Shown piece after piece: positions 23,835-32,134 of a stretch of 34,019 bases of DNA. Every line of letters begins with the position of its first letter. Positions within the stretch are counted from its first letter, which is position 1. Location: assembly GCA_046309355.1 (NCBI GenBank), contig JBKCPL010000066.1:1-34019 (forward strand). The letters run 5' to 3'. The notes under the pieces are model-generated. The model searched no databases and was not told where the DNA came from. It saw only the letters and a list, made by a program, of their open reading frames with translations. A program made the translations under genes and the position numbers. Source of the DNA: CAYSBE01 sp046309355 (GTDB lineage: Bacteria; Bacteroidota; Bacteroidia; UKL13-3).

Positions 23835-24377
23835 ATGAAGTTTCAACCTATACCCATAGACGGACCTTTAATTATTCAACCGAAAGTATTTACCGATTCC
23901 CGTGGTTACTTCTTTGAATCTTACAGTGAATCTCTGTTTGCCGACCAGGGCATCCAAGTCAAATTCGTACAGGATAATCAATCGTTATCGGGCAAAGGCA
24001 CCGTGCGCGGGTTGCACTTTCAGTCGCCCCCGCACGCACAGGGCAAACTGGTGCGTGTTGTGAGCGGTTCGGTGCTTGATGTGATTGTTGACATTCGTAA
24101 AACATCAGCAACCTACGGCAAGATTTTTACAATTATGCTGTCGGGAGAAAACAAAACCATGTTGTGGATACCCGAAGGATTTGCGCATGGATTTTCAACA
24201 CTGGAAGACGGAACGATATTTCAATATAAGTGCACTGGCTACTACCATAAAGAGTCGGAAGGAGGTATACGCTGGAATGACCCTACCCTGGCTATTCACT
24301 GGGGTGTAGAAAAACCTATTGTTTCCGAAAAAGATTCTTCGCTTCCTCTTTTTACAGATTTTGTTTCACCATTCTAA
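23835..24377 (+). CDS. rfbC: dTDP-4-dehydrorhamnose 3,5-epimerase
   Basis: RfbC/RmlC epimerises C3 and C5 of dTDP-4-keto-6-deoxyglucose, the third step towards dTDP-L-rhamnose for surface polysaccharides. The 180-residue cupin has the N-terminal GPLIIQPKVFTDSRGYFFESY, VQDNQSLSGKGTVRGLHFQ with catalytic His61, GKLVRVVSGSVLDVIVDIR, IPEGFAHGFSTL and a conserved YKCTGYYHKE followed by IRWNDP. The active-site residues seem complete. The other rml genes are not adjacent; the TDO gene 18 bases downstream has its own promoter-like box. Confidence 0.95.
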   Translation: MKFQPIPIDGPLIIQPKVFTDSRGYFFESYSESLFADQGIQVKFVQDNQSLSGKGTVRGLHFQSPPHAQGKLVRVVSGSVLDVIVDIRKTSATYGKIFTIMLSGENKTMLWIPEGFAHGFSTLEDGTIFQYKCTGYYHKESEGGIRWNDPTLAIHWGVEKPIVSEKDSSLPLFTDFVSPF

Positions 24378-24388
24378 ACCTACCTTGC
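24359..24388 (+). promoter_or_regulatory. Candidate promoter of the tryptophan 2,3-dioxygenase gene
   Basis: TTTTG (24359-24363), 17 bases and TACCTTGC (24381-24388) resemble the consensus; the -7 box lacks one T. It lies over the 3' end of rfbC and only seven bases before the ATG, implying a very short leader. Confidence 0.4.
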
Positions 24389-24395
24389 CCAACAT

Positions 24396-25346
24396 ATGAA
24401 AATAGATTCGAAATTGAATGACTTGCTAAAATTGCTGGATGAAAAATACGGCAAATCGGGGCAGGACATAAATGCATACCTCGAAGGATTGTTACATGCC
24501 AACTACCTAAACTATTGGGACTATATACAGGTAGATACATTGCTTACACTGCAAAAAACGCGAACCCCTATTGCCGATGAGGTAATTTTTATCGTGTACC
24601 ACCAGATTACTGAGCTCTACTTTAAATTGTGCTTGCATGAAATATACCAAATAGCGGATGTAAAAGGATACATGACAGCCGACTTTTTCATTGCCCGCAT
24701 GAAACGTGTAAATGCGTATTTCCGTAACCTGATCCATTCATTTGAAATCATGATTAATGGAATGGATAAAGACCAATTCCTTCAATTTCGAATGAGTTTG
24801 TTGCCTGCCAGTGGATTTCAGTCGGCACAGTACAGGATGGTAGAAATATGTGCAACTGACTTTATACAACTAACCGATAAAGATTCACGTGATGAGTTGA
24901 GGGGTAAATCGCTGGAGGCCATGTTTGACAAAATTTATTGGAAAGCAGGGGCGACAGAACTGGCAAGTGGCAAACAAACACTTACACTCTCACAGTTTAT
25001 AGAACGGTACGAAAATGACTTTTTGAATTTGGCAAAAGAATTTGAAACCAAAAATATATGGCAGGTATACTTATCGATGCCAGAGAAGTATAGACTTAAC
25101 CAAGATCTCATTCATGAACTTCGCACATTTGATGAATATGTAAACGTATACTGGCCGTTGGTGCATTACAAATCGGCAGCACGCTACCTGCAACGCAATC
25201 CGGAAGATATAGCTGCTACCGGTGGTACCAACTGGCAGAAATACCTACCCCCCCGTTTTCAGAAACGCATTTTCTATCCGGAATTGTGGAGCCAAGAAGA
25301 AATGGATGAGTGGGGCAAAAAGGGCCTATTTGAGACGTTGAAGTAA
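24396..25346 (+). CDS. kynA: Tryptophan 2,3-dioxygenase
   Basis: This heme enzyme opens the indole ring of L-tryptophan to N-formylkynurenine, the first step of the kynurenine path. The 316 residues hold YLNYWDYIQVDTLLTLQ (37-53), distal His69 in IFIVYHQITELYFK, substrate-binding Arg132 and SGFQS (139-143), and proximal His257 in WPLVHYKSAARYL. GGTNWQKYLPP (276-286) resembles the substrate-gripping GGT loop of TDO. All key residues are present. The gene stands alone, with kynurenine formamidase, kynureninase and other path genes absent from the window. Its last 21 bases overlap the end of the convergent ispD. Confidence 0.95.
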   Translation: MKIDSKLNDLLKLLDEKYGKSGQDINAYLEGLLHANYLNYWDYIQVDTLLTLQKTRTPIADEVIFIVYHQITELYFKLCLHEIYQIADVKGYMTADFFIARMKRVNAYFRNLIHSFEIMINGMDKDQFLQFRMSLLPASGFQSAQYRMVEICATDFIQLTDKDSRDELRGKSLEAMFDKIYWKAGATELASGKQTLTLSQFIERYENDFLNLAKEFETKNIWQVYLSMPEKYRLNQDLIHELRTFDEYVNVYWPLVHYKSAARYLQRNPEDIAATGGTNWQKYLPPRFQKRIFYPELWSQEEMDEWGKKGLFETLK

Positions 25347-26009
25347 GACTTCTGCTAAGGCTAAATCATCAGGTGTCGTAATTTTAATATTGCTATACTC
25401 CCCTTCACACATGTGTACTTGAACTCCGTATGCTTCAGCAACGGACGCATCGTCTGTAAAGCCTTCGTGGTATGCCATAGTGGTGTAGGCATTCATGAGT
25501 GTTTGCAAATCGAAAATCTGAGGTGTTTGAACAAGCCTGCAGGTCTCACGGTTTAAAGAAACTGAATTGGCAGGAGTGTTAAAAAAGCGAACGGAATCTT
25601 TGGGTCTTACGGCACAAATTGCATTGCCAAGCAAGGCTGCTTGCCGAAAGGTGTTTTCGATACAGTCAGTTGAGATAAGTGGACGAACACCATCGTGTAC
25701 GGCAACCATTCCAGACTCATGTATCTGTGATAATCCGTTTTTAACCGAATCAAAACGTGTAGAGCCACCCGCTACCACAGTATGCGGAACTGTAAACTGA
25801 TGCTCGAGGCACAATTCGTTCCAACGTGGAATATGCTGTTCGGGCAACACTAGCCAAATTTCGTTTACGTGACTATAAAAACGCGCTACGGTATGTTGTA
25901 AAATTGGTTTACCGGCAAGTAACAGAAACTGCTTGGGCACTGATGCACCCATTCGAGTACCGCTGCCACCTGCAACTATCAGGGCGAATCGTTTAGCCTC
26001 CATGCCCAA
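25326..26009 (-). CDS. ispD: 2-C-methyl-D-erythritol 4-phosphate cytidylyltransferase IspD
   Basis: IspD couples MEP with CTP to CDP-methylerythritol in the non-mevalonate isoprenoid path. The 227 residues contain the nucleotide-binding LIVAGGSGTRMGASVPKQF (about 9-27), VVAGGSTRFDSVKNGL (about 79-94), VAVHDGVRPLIS (about 102-113) and the RETCRLVQTPQIF and TDDASVAEAYG segments. Starts at 26009 (MGMEAKRF) and 26003 (MEAKRF) are possible. It follows queA by ten bases, so the two are one operon; its 3' end overlaps the convergent tryptophan dioxygenase gene by 21 bases. Confidence 0.96.
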   Translation of the reverse strand: MGMEAKRFALIVAGGSGTRMGASVPKQFLLLAGKPILQHTVARFYSHVNEIWLVLPEQHIPRWNELCLEHQFTVPHTVVAGGSTRFDSVKNGLSQIHESGMVAVHDGVRPLISTDCIENTFRQAALLGNAICAVRPKDSVRFFNTPANSVSLNRETCRLVQTPQIFDLQTLMNAYTTMAYHEGFTDDASVAEAYGVQVHMCEGEYSNIKITTPDDLALAEVLLQRLK

Positions 26010-26019
26010 CGTGTATCAA

Positions 26020-27066
26020 TTATAAAATGAGCATGGCATCGCCATACGCTAAGAAGCGGTATTTCTTTTTAATAGCTTCTTCGTAGGCCTGTATCAAGAA
26101 ATCGTAGTCGGCAAAGGCCGCAGCCATCATCAATAGTGTAGATTCAGGTGTATGAAAATTAGTGATGAATGCGTTGGGAATAGAAAAATCATGATGCGGG
26201 AAAATAAATTTATCTGTCCATCCTGATGCATAGTTTAAGCGTCCGGTTGACGAAACGGAAGATTCGATAGCACGTACTACGGAAGACCCAACGGCAACTA
26301 CCCTGCGCTTCTCATCCAGTGCTTTATTTACAATGCGAGCAGTATCTGATGGAATATCAAAATACTCCGAATCCATTTTGTGTTTGGTCAAATCTTCTAC
26401 TTCTACAGCCCTAAATGCGCCCAACCCGTTATGAAGAGTAACTTCGGCAAACTGAATTCCTTTTATTTCCAGGCGCATCATCAGTTCTTTCGTAAAATGC
26501 AGACCGGCCGTGGGAGGTGAAACAGCGCCAATTTTGTGCGCAAAAATAGTTTGAAAACGATCCCGATCAATCTTTTCTACATCTCTTCCCATATAGCGGG
26601 GTATAGGCATTTCACCCAACTTATCAATAAGCTTCCACAACTCCTCATCCGGACCATCGAAAAGAAAACGAATAGTGCGACCACGTGAGGTAGTATTATC
26701 CACTACTTCGGCCACCAGTGTATCTTCACCAAAATAGAGTTTATTTCCAACGCGAATTTTACGGGCCGGATCTACCAGAACATCCCACAACTTCATCTCT
26801 TTGTTGAGTTCTCGCAGAAGAAAAACCTCAATTTTTGCTCCGGTTTTTTCCTTGCTTCCATAGAGGCGCGCAGGAAATACTTTGGTATTGTTAATTATAA
26901 ATACGTCACGATCGTTAAAGTACTCCAGAATATCGCTAAACTTTCGGTGCTCTATGGTTTTTTTAGCCCGATTAAGCACCATCATTTTGGCATCGTGCCT
27001 TACATCTGATGGGTATTTGGCAATAAGACTTTCGGAAAAATTAAACTTGAACTGTGATAATTTCAT
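26020..27066 (-). CDS. queA: S-adenosylmethionine:tRNA ribosyltransferase-isomerase QueA
   Basis: QueA transfers and isomerises the ribosyl part of SAM onto preQ1 at position 34 of tRNA to make epoxyqueuosine. The 348-residue protein shows SLIAKYPSDVRHDAKMMVLNR-type start, FIINNTKVFPARLYGSKEKTGAKIEVFLL, GEMPIPRYMGRD, AHKIGAVSPPTAGLHFT and NFHTPESTLLMMAAAF near the end, all family hallmarks. It has its own strong promoter and is followed by ispD. Confidence 0.97.
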   Translation of the reverse strand: MKLSQFKFNFSESLIAKYPSDVRHDAKMMVLNRAKKTIEHRKFSDILEYFNDRDVFIINNTKVFPARLYGSKEKTGAKIEVFLLRELNKEMKLWDVLVDPARKIRVGNKLYFGEDTLVAEVVDNTTSRGRTIRFLFDGPDEELWKLIDKLGEMPIPRYMGRDVEKIDRDRFQTIFAHKIGAVSPPTAGLHFTKELMMRLEIKGIQFAEVTLHNGLGAFRAVEVEDLTKHKMDSEYFDIPSDTARIVNKALDEKRRVVAVGSSVVRAIESSVSSTGRLNYASGWTDKFIFPHHDFSIPNAFITNFHTPESTLLMMAAAFADYDFLIQAYEEAIKKKYRFLAYGDAMLIL

Positions 27067-27139
27067 GTAGTATTCTGTTATTAATGGTCAGTGCTGAATT
27101 CGCATAGTTAGTGCGAATACTTAAAAAATTGGAAGTGTG

Positions 27140-27169
27140 CAAAAGTAATTCTAATCGTCAAAAAGTCAA
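27140..27169 (-). promoter_or_regulatory. Promoter of queA-ispD
   Basis: On the minus strand TTG (complement of 27167-27169), 19 bases and TACTTTTG (complement of 27140-27147) fit the Bacteroidota consensus. The -7 box is 73 bases upstream of the queA ATG, leaving a leader of about 65 bases in which I see no riboswitch-like structure. Confidence 0.7.
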
Positions 27170-27175
27170 CTGTAT

Positions 27176-27211
27176 AAAAAAAGTCGAGCCAACCCTTAGA
27201 GGTTGGCTCGA
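27176..27211 (-). terminator. Rho-independent terminator of the lipoprotein gene
   Basis: A perfect 11-bp stem (27184-27194 with 27201-27211), a six-base loop and a T-run on the minus strand (complement of 27176-27182) form a strong terminator 23 bases after the stop codon. It lies immediately upstream of the queA promoter. Confidence 0.9.
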
Positions 27212-27234
27212 GAAATAGGTATTAAGTGTTAAAA

Positions 27235-28986
27235 TTAACGGATTGCTGATTGAAATACAGGATTACTCCAGAATTTAATGAATTCTACATCGTCTTTGGC
27301 CATTGTCCGAACTTCAGCATTTAACTGAACTGCGCGGGTAATATTGGTTGACATCATATCCTGGTTGTTGGTTCGGGCACCAATAATAGCACGAAGGTAG
27401 TAGCAATTCCAAGTGAGTTCTTCAGGTTTCATATTGTCAATAGTTGACTGTGCTGCAGCGGCATCACCATTAAGAAGTTGTGCAAGCGCAAAATTGAAAT
27501 CTTTTTTCCCTGATTTGTTAAATTGATTTACTGCCTCAGTATAGTTGCCCAATTTTATTGCCATAATTGCTAAACCGTAACTTGGATCAGCACCTTTATC
27601 GGACGCTTTTTTGTACAACTCTTCTGCACCTTTAAAATCGCCATTCATACGTGCAACATTTGCCAAATTCAACAGTATCACACCGGTTTCAGGCGACAGT
27701 GAATTTGCTTTGCTGATATTGGCTGCACCTTCTGTTTTGTTACCTAGTAAAAACTGTACAGCTCCCAAATCATTATAACCTCTCCAATCATTTGGGAATG
27801 CTGCAACCAATTGAGTGTATACTGGTAATTTTTGGTTCAAATCTGTGAGTATACTTCCTAAGTGGAGTAATTCAATATCATTCAATTTATCCAGACTGCT
27901 CATGTAGGTTTTGAGTTCGTCATCCGATTTAAGGGGGTTTTGACCGTTAACTATCAACTCTGACCTGCGAAGCGAAGGGAGTAGAGTATTTTTAGTGGCT
28001 TCCCAGAACTTAGGATATTTACTCTTTATTTCAGCTTCGCGCTGGTCATCATTAATTGATTTGTTATTTACAATTTGCAATACAGCCTGTGCATCGGGGT
28101 GCATGCTGGTCGAAAGATTTTTAGCATATCCGGCCCAGTCTTCTGATAGCGAAAAGCCCATTTTGAAATTTTGGTCGTTCGCTTCGGTAAAACCAAGCTT
28201 CTTCAACTCTTTGCGGAAATAATTAAATGTAGAATTTGCTCTGCCCTTTGAGAGGCCTTCGTTTCTGCGCAACTCACCATCCGGTGAGGCGTATGCATTA
28301 ATCGTAATCCCTTTTACAATCCAGTTTTTATCTCCTTTAAGCACATTTCTGAGAGAATCGATTTGGTTTTTATTATCAAACATTCCCTTCATTTTGAACG
28401 ATGCATTGAATTTATCTACATCTATAGGGAAATAAATAGGAACTGAGCGATTGGATGTAACAACAGTGTAATCCGTAACATCGTAGCTCATACCTCCTGA
28501 TGTATTGGAAACAAGCAGAGCAGTTGTATTGGTTCCTTCAGCCAGTGCTTTAGCGCCCCCTGGAACCTCAACAGCTTTATACTCTCCTTTAACCTTAACT
28601 GAAAACTTAGGATAAAGAGTTGCGCGCTTGATATCACTGCTGTAGGGAATTTTATCTGTGTATGTAATTTTGCCTCCCTGCTTAGAATTAACTTTTACAT
28701 CTACTTTCTCTGCAACAGCTTCACCTCCAATGGTAATAGAGTTTAATTCAATATCGCCACTAGGTGTTTTCAAATAAGGTTGAAAAAGCACATTGGCTTT
28801 GGGGTTAATAGATTTAGCCGGAACATTAGCAGATATGGTTATTGATACCGAATCACCTTTCATCTCAAGGGGACTGGGTGTTACCGAGTAATTGTTATTT
28901 GACATGTTGGTTTTTACACTACATGATGAAATAACGATTATACCTGCCAGTAATAAAACATAAATCTTGAACTTAGCTATTTTCAT
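27235..28986 (-). CDS. Lipoprotein with OmpA-like segment and TPR repeats
   Basis: The 583-residue protein begins with a lipoprotein signal (KIYVLLLAGIIVISSC, lipidated Cys22), so it is probably fixed to a membrane facing the periplasm or surface. Residues 25-200 form a beta-rich region of unknown type. Residues about 223-275 (WIVKGITINAYASPDGELRRNEGLSKGRA) resemble the peptidoglycan-binding OmpA C-terminal fold. At least four TPR-like helical pairs (about 370-545: WRGYNDLGAVQFLLGN, VILLNLANVARMNGDFKGAEELYKKA) follow. The start at 29040 (TTG) is possible in frame, but the ATG at 28986 fits the signal peptide. It is monocistronic with its own terminator. An envelope-scaffold role is inferred. 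Confidence 0.85.
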   Translation of the reverse strand: MKIAKFKIYVLLLAGIIVISSCSVKTNMSNNNYSVTPSPLEMKGDSVSITISANVPAKSINPKANVLFQPYLKTPSGDIELNSITIGGEAVAEKVDVKVNSKQGGKITYTDKIPYSSDIKRATLYPKFSVKVKGEYKAVEVPGGAKALAEGTNTTALLVSNTSGGMSYDVTDYTVVTSNRSVPIYFPIDVDKFNASFKMKGMFDNKNQIDSLRNVLKGDKNWIVKGITINAYASPDGELRRNEGLSKGRANSTFNYFRKELKKLGFTEANDQNFKMGFSLSEDWAGYAKNLSTSMHPDAQAVLQIVNNKSINDDQREAEIKSKYPKFWEATKNTLLPSLRRSELIVNGQNPLKSDDELKTYMSSLDKLNDIELLHLGSILTDLNQKLPVYTQLVAAFPNDWRGYNDLGAVQFLLGNKTEGAANISKANSLSPETGVILLNLANVARMNGDFKGAEELYKKASDKGADPSYGLAIMAIKLGNYTEAVNQFNKSGKKDFNFALAQLLNGDAAAAQSTIDNMKPEELTWNCYYLRAIIGARTNNQDMMSTNITRAVQLNAEVRTMAKDDVEFIKFWSNPVFQSAIR

Positions 28987-29054
28987 ACTTTGTTTTGTTT
29001 TGCGTTGCAATAATACATTAATTTGTTGAACAATAACCAATAAAAAGTTTCAAC

Positions 29055-29258
29055 TTGTACATCATAAAAATAAAGGGGAAGGCCAAAATACCGGATTATG
29101 TGCAATTGCGTGATGAAAATTACACCCTGATTGCCTATTTCCGTACCGACAGGCCTGAAAGGGCGCTGGATAAGTGCGGACTGTCCGATAAAACAGATTA
29201 TATACTGAATATTGTGAAAGAAATGCCATTTGGCAAAATGCAAAAAATAGAACTCTAG
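29055..29258 (+). CDS. Small conserved-type hypothetical protein upstream of ftsE
   Basis: This is a 67-residue soluble protein starting from TTG (MYIIKIKGKAKIPDYVQLRDEN), with a beta-alpha-beta look and no recognised motif. It shares one base with the next gene (stop TAG overlapping start GTG), so the two are translationally coupled. I have the impression that similar small proteins precede ftsE in other Bacteroidota but cannot verify this. Its function is unknown; a partner or regulator of the ABC protein is inference. The lipoprotein gene is divergent from it, with only about 70 bases between. Confidence 0.75.
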   Translation: MYIIKIKGKAKIPDYVQLRDENYTLIAYFRTDRPERALDKCGLSDKTDYILNIVKEMPFGKMQKIEL

Positions 29259-29947
29259 TGGAAGAAAAATTAGTTATCGAGCTCAAAGATGCCCAGGTAT
29301 TTCAGGGCCACAACCTCATCCTTTCGGATGTTGATGTTCAAATTCGTAAGGGCGAATTCTGGTACCTGATAGGACAAACCGGCAGCGGCAAGTCCAGTTT
29401 GCTAAAAACATTGTATGGCGAATTGCTCCTCGAAAAAGGATACGGAATGATAGCCGATATGGATTTAAGTACGCTCAAACAAAAAGATATTCCATTTTTG
29501 CGTAGAAAGCTGGGTATTGTTTTTCAGGACTTTCAATTGCTTACCGACAGATCAGTGTATGAAAACCTTAAATTTGTGCTGGAAGCTACCAACTGGAAAA
29601 CCATGGCCGACATCAATGCCCGGATTAATGAAGTACTGGAATTGGTGGGACTTCAAACGAAGAACTTTAAAATGCCGCATGAATTGAGTGGCGGGGAACA
29701 GCAACGGGTTGTTATTGCCCGTGCGTTGCTTAATCATCCCGAAATCATTCTGGCTGATGAACCCACCGGAAACCTTGATCCCAAAGTGAGTGATGACATT
29801 ATGAACCTGCTGCACGATATCAGCAAAAAAGGCACAGCAATTCTTATGGCCACCCACGACTACCGAATAATACAGAAATTCCCCGGCAAGATTCTTAAAT
29901 GCGAGAACGGAATTGTGCAGCAAACATATTCTGTAAGTGTAAATTAA
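29258..29947 (+). CDS. ftsE: Cell division ABC transporter ATP-binding protein FtsE
   Basis: FtsE is the ATPase that, with the membrane protein FtsX, drives peptidoglycan hydrolase activation at the septum. The 229 residues contain Walker A GQTGSGKS (39-46), Q-loop Gln90 in VFQDFQLL, the signature LSGGEQQR (143-150), Walker B IILADEP (163-169, Glu168) and the H-loop ATHDY. The start is GTG at 29258. FtsX is not adjacent, which I believe is common in Bacteroidota. LolD-type ATPases look similar; FtsE is preferred because of the VFQDFQLLTDRSVYEN segment. The stop codon overlaps that of the convergent glycosyltransferase by three bases. Confidence 0.88.
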   Translation: MEEKLVIELKDAQVFQGHNLILSDVDVQIRKGEFWYLIGQTGSGKSSLLKTLYGELLLEKGYGMIADMDLSTLKQKDIPFLRRKLGIVFQDFQLLTDRSVYENLKFVLEATNWKTMADINARINEVLELVGLQTKNFKMPHELSGGEQQRVVIARALLNHPEIILADEPTGNLDPKVSDDIMNLLHDISKKGTAILMATHDYRIIQKFPGKILKCENGIVQQTYSVSVN

Positions 29948-31056
29948 ATTAGCCCAGCAATTATGCTGGCCTGACGTCTAGTGCTAAATAATTCTGAAAG
30001 GCCACGCGCACGTTCTTCGGCATCCTGTTCGGTAAATTCCCGTTTCATTAAACGCATAATCGCATTTTGCATTTCGGTGGGCGCATCAGCTACAGTACAG
30101 TAGGGCTCACAACCGGTATTCTTTACCATGTTTGAGTTTGCCACTACAAAACGTCCGCTAAACATTACATGTATTAGTTTCAATTTTATGCCCGTAGGTT
30201 GAAAGGTTGGCAAAATGTGAATGTGAGCATCCTCGATTAATTGATCTATTTCTGCTGTACTGATGGACGATTTCAGCTCAATATGTGGGTATCGTTCAAC
30301 ATCCTTTTGTAAACTTAACGAGGGTGAATTTCCGGCTATAACAAACGGCACATCCAATTTTGAAAACACCTCATTCACTAAAAAACGCGCAGCCTCATCG
30401 TTTTCACTTACAGCCAGATTACCGTGATACAATACGAACTGACCTTTCCCCGTTGCACATTTCACCGCCTTATGAGCATGAAAAGGACCAACGAGTGTAG
30501 TTGTATTAAAGTCACGAGATAATGTTTCGTAATCGTTTGCAGATATCGCTAAAATGTGGTTCGCAGCTTTTAGCTTCGGATAGAACCGTTTTAACAACAT
30601 AGCCTCCAAATGAAAATATGCCCGTTTCAGGATTCGCGCTTCAACCTTTGCAAGCTGCCTGTAATAATCGTGTTCGATATTATGCATACGTACAAGCTTT
30701 ACCCGGTGGGAAAGCAGTGGATGTAAAAGCCAATAACAGGTGTGTATACCTTCAAACAAAATGGGTGCGTCATCTTGTAAAAGTCTTCTAAGCAAAAGTT
30801 TGCTATTGCGAGAGGCGACAATGTAGGGTAAGCATAAAAACGGATTTACCCATTTCATTCTTGGGTAATAATACACGGCATCACATTGCTGAGCTATATC
30901 ACCATGTACATTCCGTCCGTATTCAAATACATGAAGAATAATACGAATACCAGCGTCTCGAAGTGCACCGATTTTGTAATACATATCAACTGCCCCACCG
31001 TAATCGGGTGGGAATGGATTATCAAAGGCTATAATATGTAATTTTTTAGTAGACAT
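29944..31056 (-). CDS. Glycosyltransferase family 4-like protein
   Basis: This cytoplasmic GT-B glycosyltransferase of about 370 residues probably works on surface polysaccharide or glycolipid. The N-terminal domain has FDNPFPPDYGGAVDMYYKIGAL, a typical glycine-rich donor/acceptor loop, and VRMHNIEHDYY. The C-terminal domain has FVLYHGNLAVSENDEAARFLV, PFVIAGNSPS and the GT4-like HILPTFQPTGIKLKLIHVMFSGRFVVANSNMV. The expected EX7E region is degenerate (TGIKLKLIHVM). Start alternatives are 31071 and 31056. It overlaps the end of the preceding glycosyltransferase and shares the TTAA of its stop with ftsE. Confidence 0.85.
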   Translation of the reverse strand: MSTKKLHIIAFDNPFPPDYGGAVDMYYKIGALRDAGIRIILHVFEYGRNVHGDIAQQCDAVYYYPRMKWVNPFLCLPYIVASRNSKLLLRRLLQDDAPILFEGIHTCYWLLHPLLSHRVKLVRMHNIEHDYYRQLAKVEARILKRAYFHLEAMLLKRFYPKLKAANHILAISANDYETLSRDFNTTTLVGPFHAHKAVKCATGKGQFVLYHGNLAVSENDEAARFLVNEVFSKLDVPFVIAGNSPSLSLQKDVERYPHIELKSSISTAEIDQLIEDAHIHILPTFQPTGIKLKLIHVMFSGRFVVANSNMVKNTGCEPYCTVADAPTEMQNAIMRLMKREFTEQDAEERARGLSELFSTRRQASIIAGLI

Positions 31057-32134
31057 GTTTATACCATTCAAGCAACTGTTTACTGCAATTGTCCCAGTTG
31101 AATTCCAATTTTGCGGTTATGCATTGTTCATGCAAATGCCGGTAAAAAACAGGATTAGTTCTTATGCGTTCAACAGCACGAACTAATAATTCTTCCTCAT
31201 TCTGTATCAAAACGCCTACCTCGTATTGCTTTACTATTTTCCTGTATTCAGGAAAATCGGCACATACCTGAGGGATGCCCGCATGGATGTAGTTGAAAAA
31301 TTTATTGCTAAGTGAGTAGTAGTAGCTTAAGCCGGTTGCACTAAGTAGATTAAGGCCCAGATGACAACTTGCCGTAACGTGCTGCATTTCTTCATACGGA
31401 AGGTATCCTGCAAAAGTTACTTTATGCTGCACCAACTTCAACCGAGCTAATTGCTCCAGCTGGCTGCGCAGCGGACCATCTCCGATGATAATCAATTCTG
31501 CATCGAGCTGCGCAACAGCATGTATGGCCGTATCTATACCTCTGCCGGGGTTCAAGTCTCCCTGATAAACCAACTTAAATGGTTGCGGTTGTTTTTCAAT
31601 TGACTGCACCGAAATAGAAACAGGAACATTGTATAGCACCTGATAAGGCTTATTGTGAGTGGCTGAAAATACATGTGCTAAGGAGTGCGAAACGGTATAA
31701 CACAAGGTAGCATGTGGCACACAACTTTTTTCTAAATGTTGCCATACTCGTTTAACTGCATACCGGTCATGCACTTCGGGTACTTCCGTGTAGTATTCGT
31801 GTGCATCAAATACAAGAGGTATTTGACGGATGATGGAAATAAGTGTACAGGGTAGCAGCGTATCTGCATCAACAGCTGAAATAATTTGTACACGTTGTGA
31901 ATACAACCAGAAAAAAAGGCGCAGCTGAAATTCGATATAAAACAGAATTCCCTTGTCAAATGTACACGTTAATCGTATCTGATTATAGGGCTTACCGATA
32001 AGCTCATCCGAATATTTTCGGGTACGTCCTACCAGTGTAACGGAGTATCCGGCAGAATGAAGTGAGCTGCATATTCTGTGCATACGCTGGTCATGCGTAA
32101 GATCATTTGTTACGGTAAATACAATATGCTTCAA
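31046..32134 (-). CDS. Glycosyltransferase family 4 protein
   Basis: This is a GT-B retaining glycosyltransferase of 362 residues. The N-terminal domain reads FTVTNDLTHDQRMHRICSSLHSAGYSVTLVGR and contains VFDAHEYYTEVPEV, typical of this Bacteroidota group. The C-terminal domain has LVYQGDLNPGRGIDTAIHAVAQL, LIIIGDGPLRSQLEQLA and VTFAGYLPYEEMQ. The GLSYYYSLSNKFFNYIHAGIPQV nucleotide-sugar site follows. The start is TTG, whose bases overlap the recQ stop (TTGA), so recQ and the two glycosyltransferases form one overlapping transcription unit. The substrate is unknown. Confidence 0.88.
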   Translation of the reverse strand: MKHIVFTVTNDLTHDQRMHRICSSLHSAGYSVTLVGRTRKYSDELIGKPYNQIRLTCTFDKGILFYIEFQLRLFFWLYSQRVQIISAVDADTLLPCTLISIIRQIPLVFDAHEYYTEVPEVHDRYAVKRVWQHLEKSCVPHATLCYTVSHSLAHVFSATHNKPYQVLYNVPVSISVQSIEKQPQPFKLVYQGDLNPGRGIDTAIHAVAQLDAELIIIGDGPLRSQLEQLARLKLVQHKVTFAGYLPYEEMQHVTASCHLGLNLLSATGLSYYYSLSNKFFNYIHAGIPQVCADFPEYRKIVKQYEVGVLIQNEEELLVRAVERIRTNPVFYRHLHEQCITAKLEFNWDNCSKQLLEWYKHVY

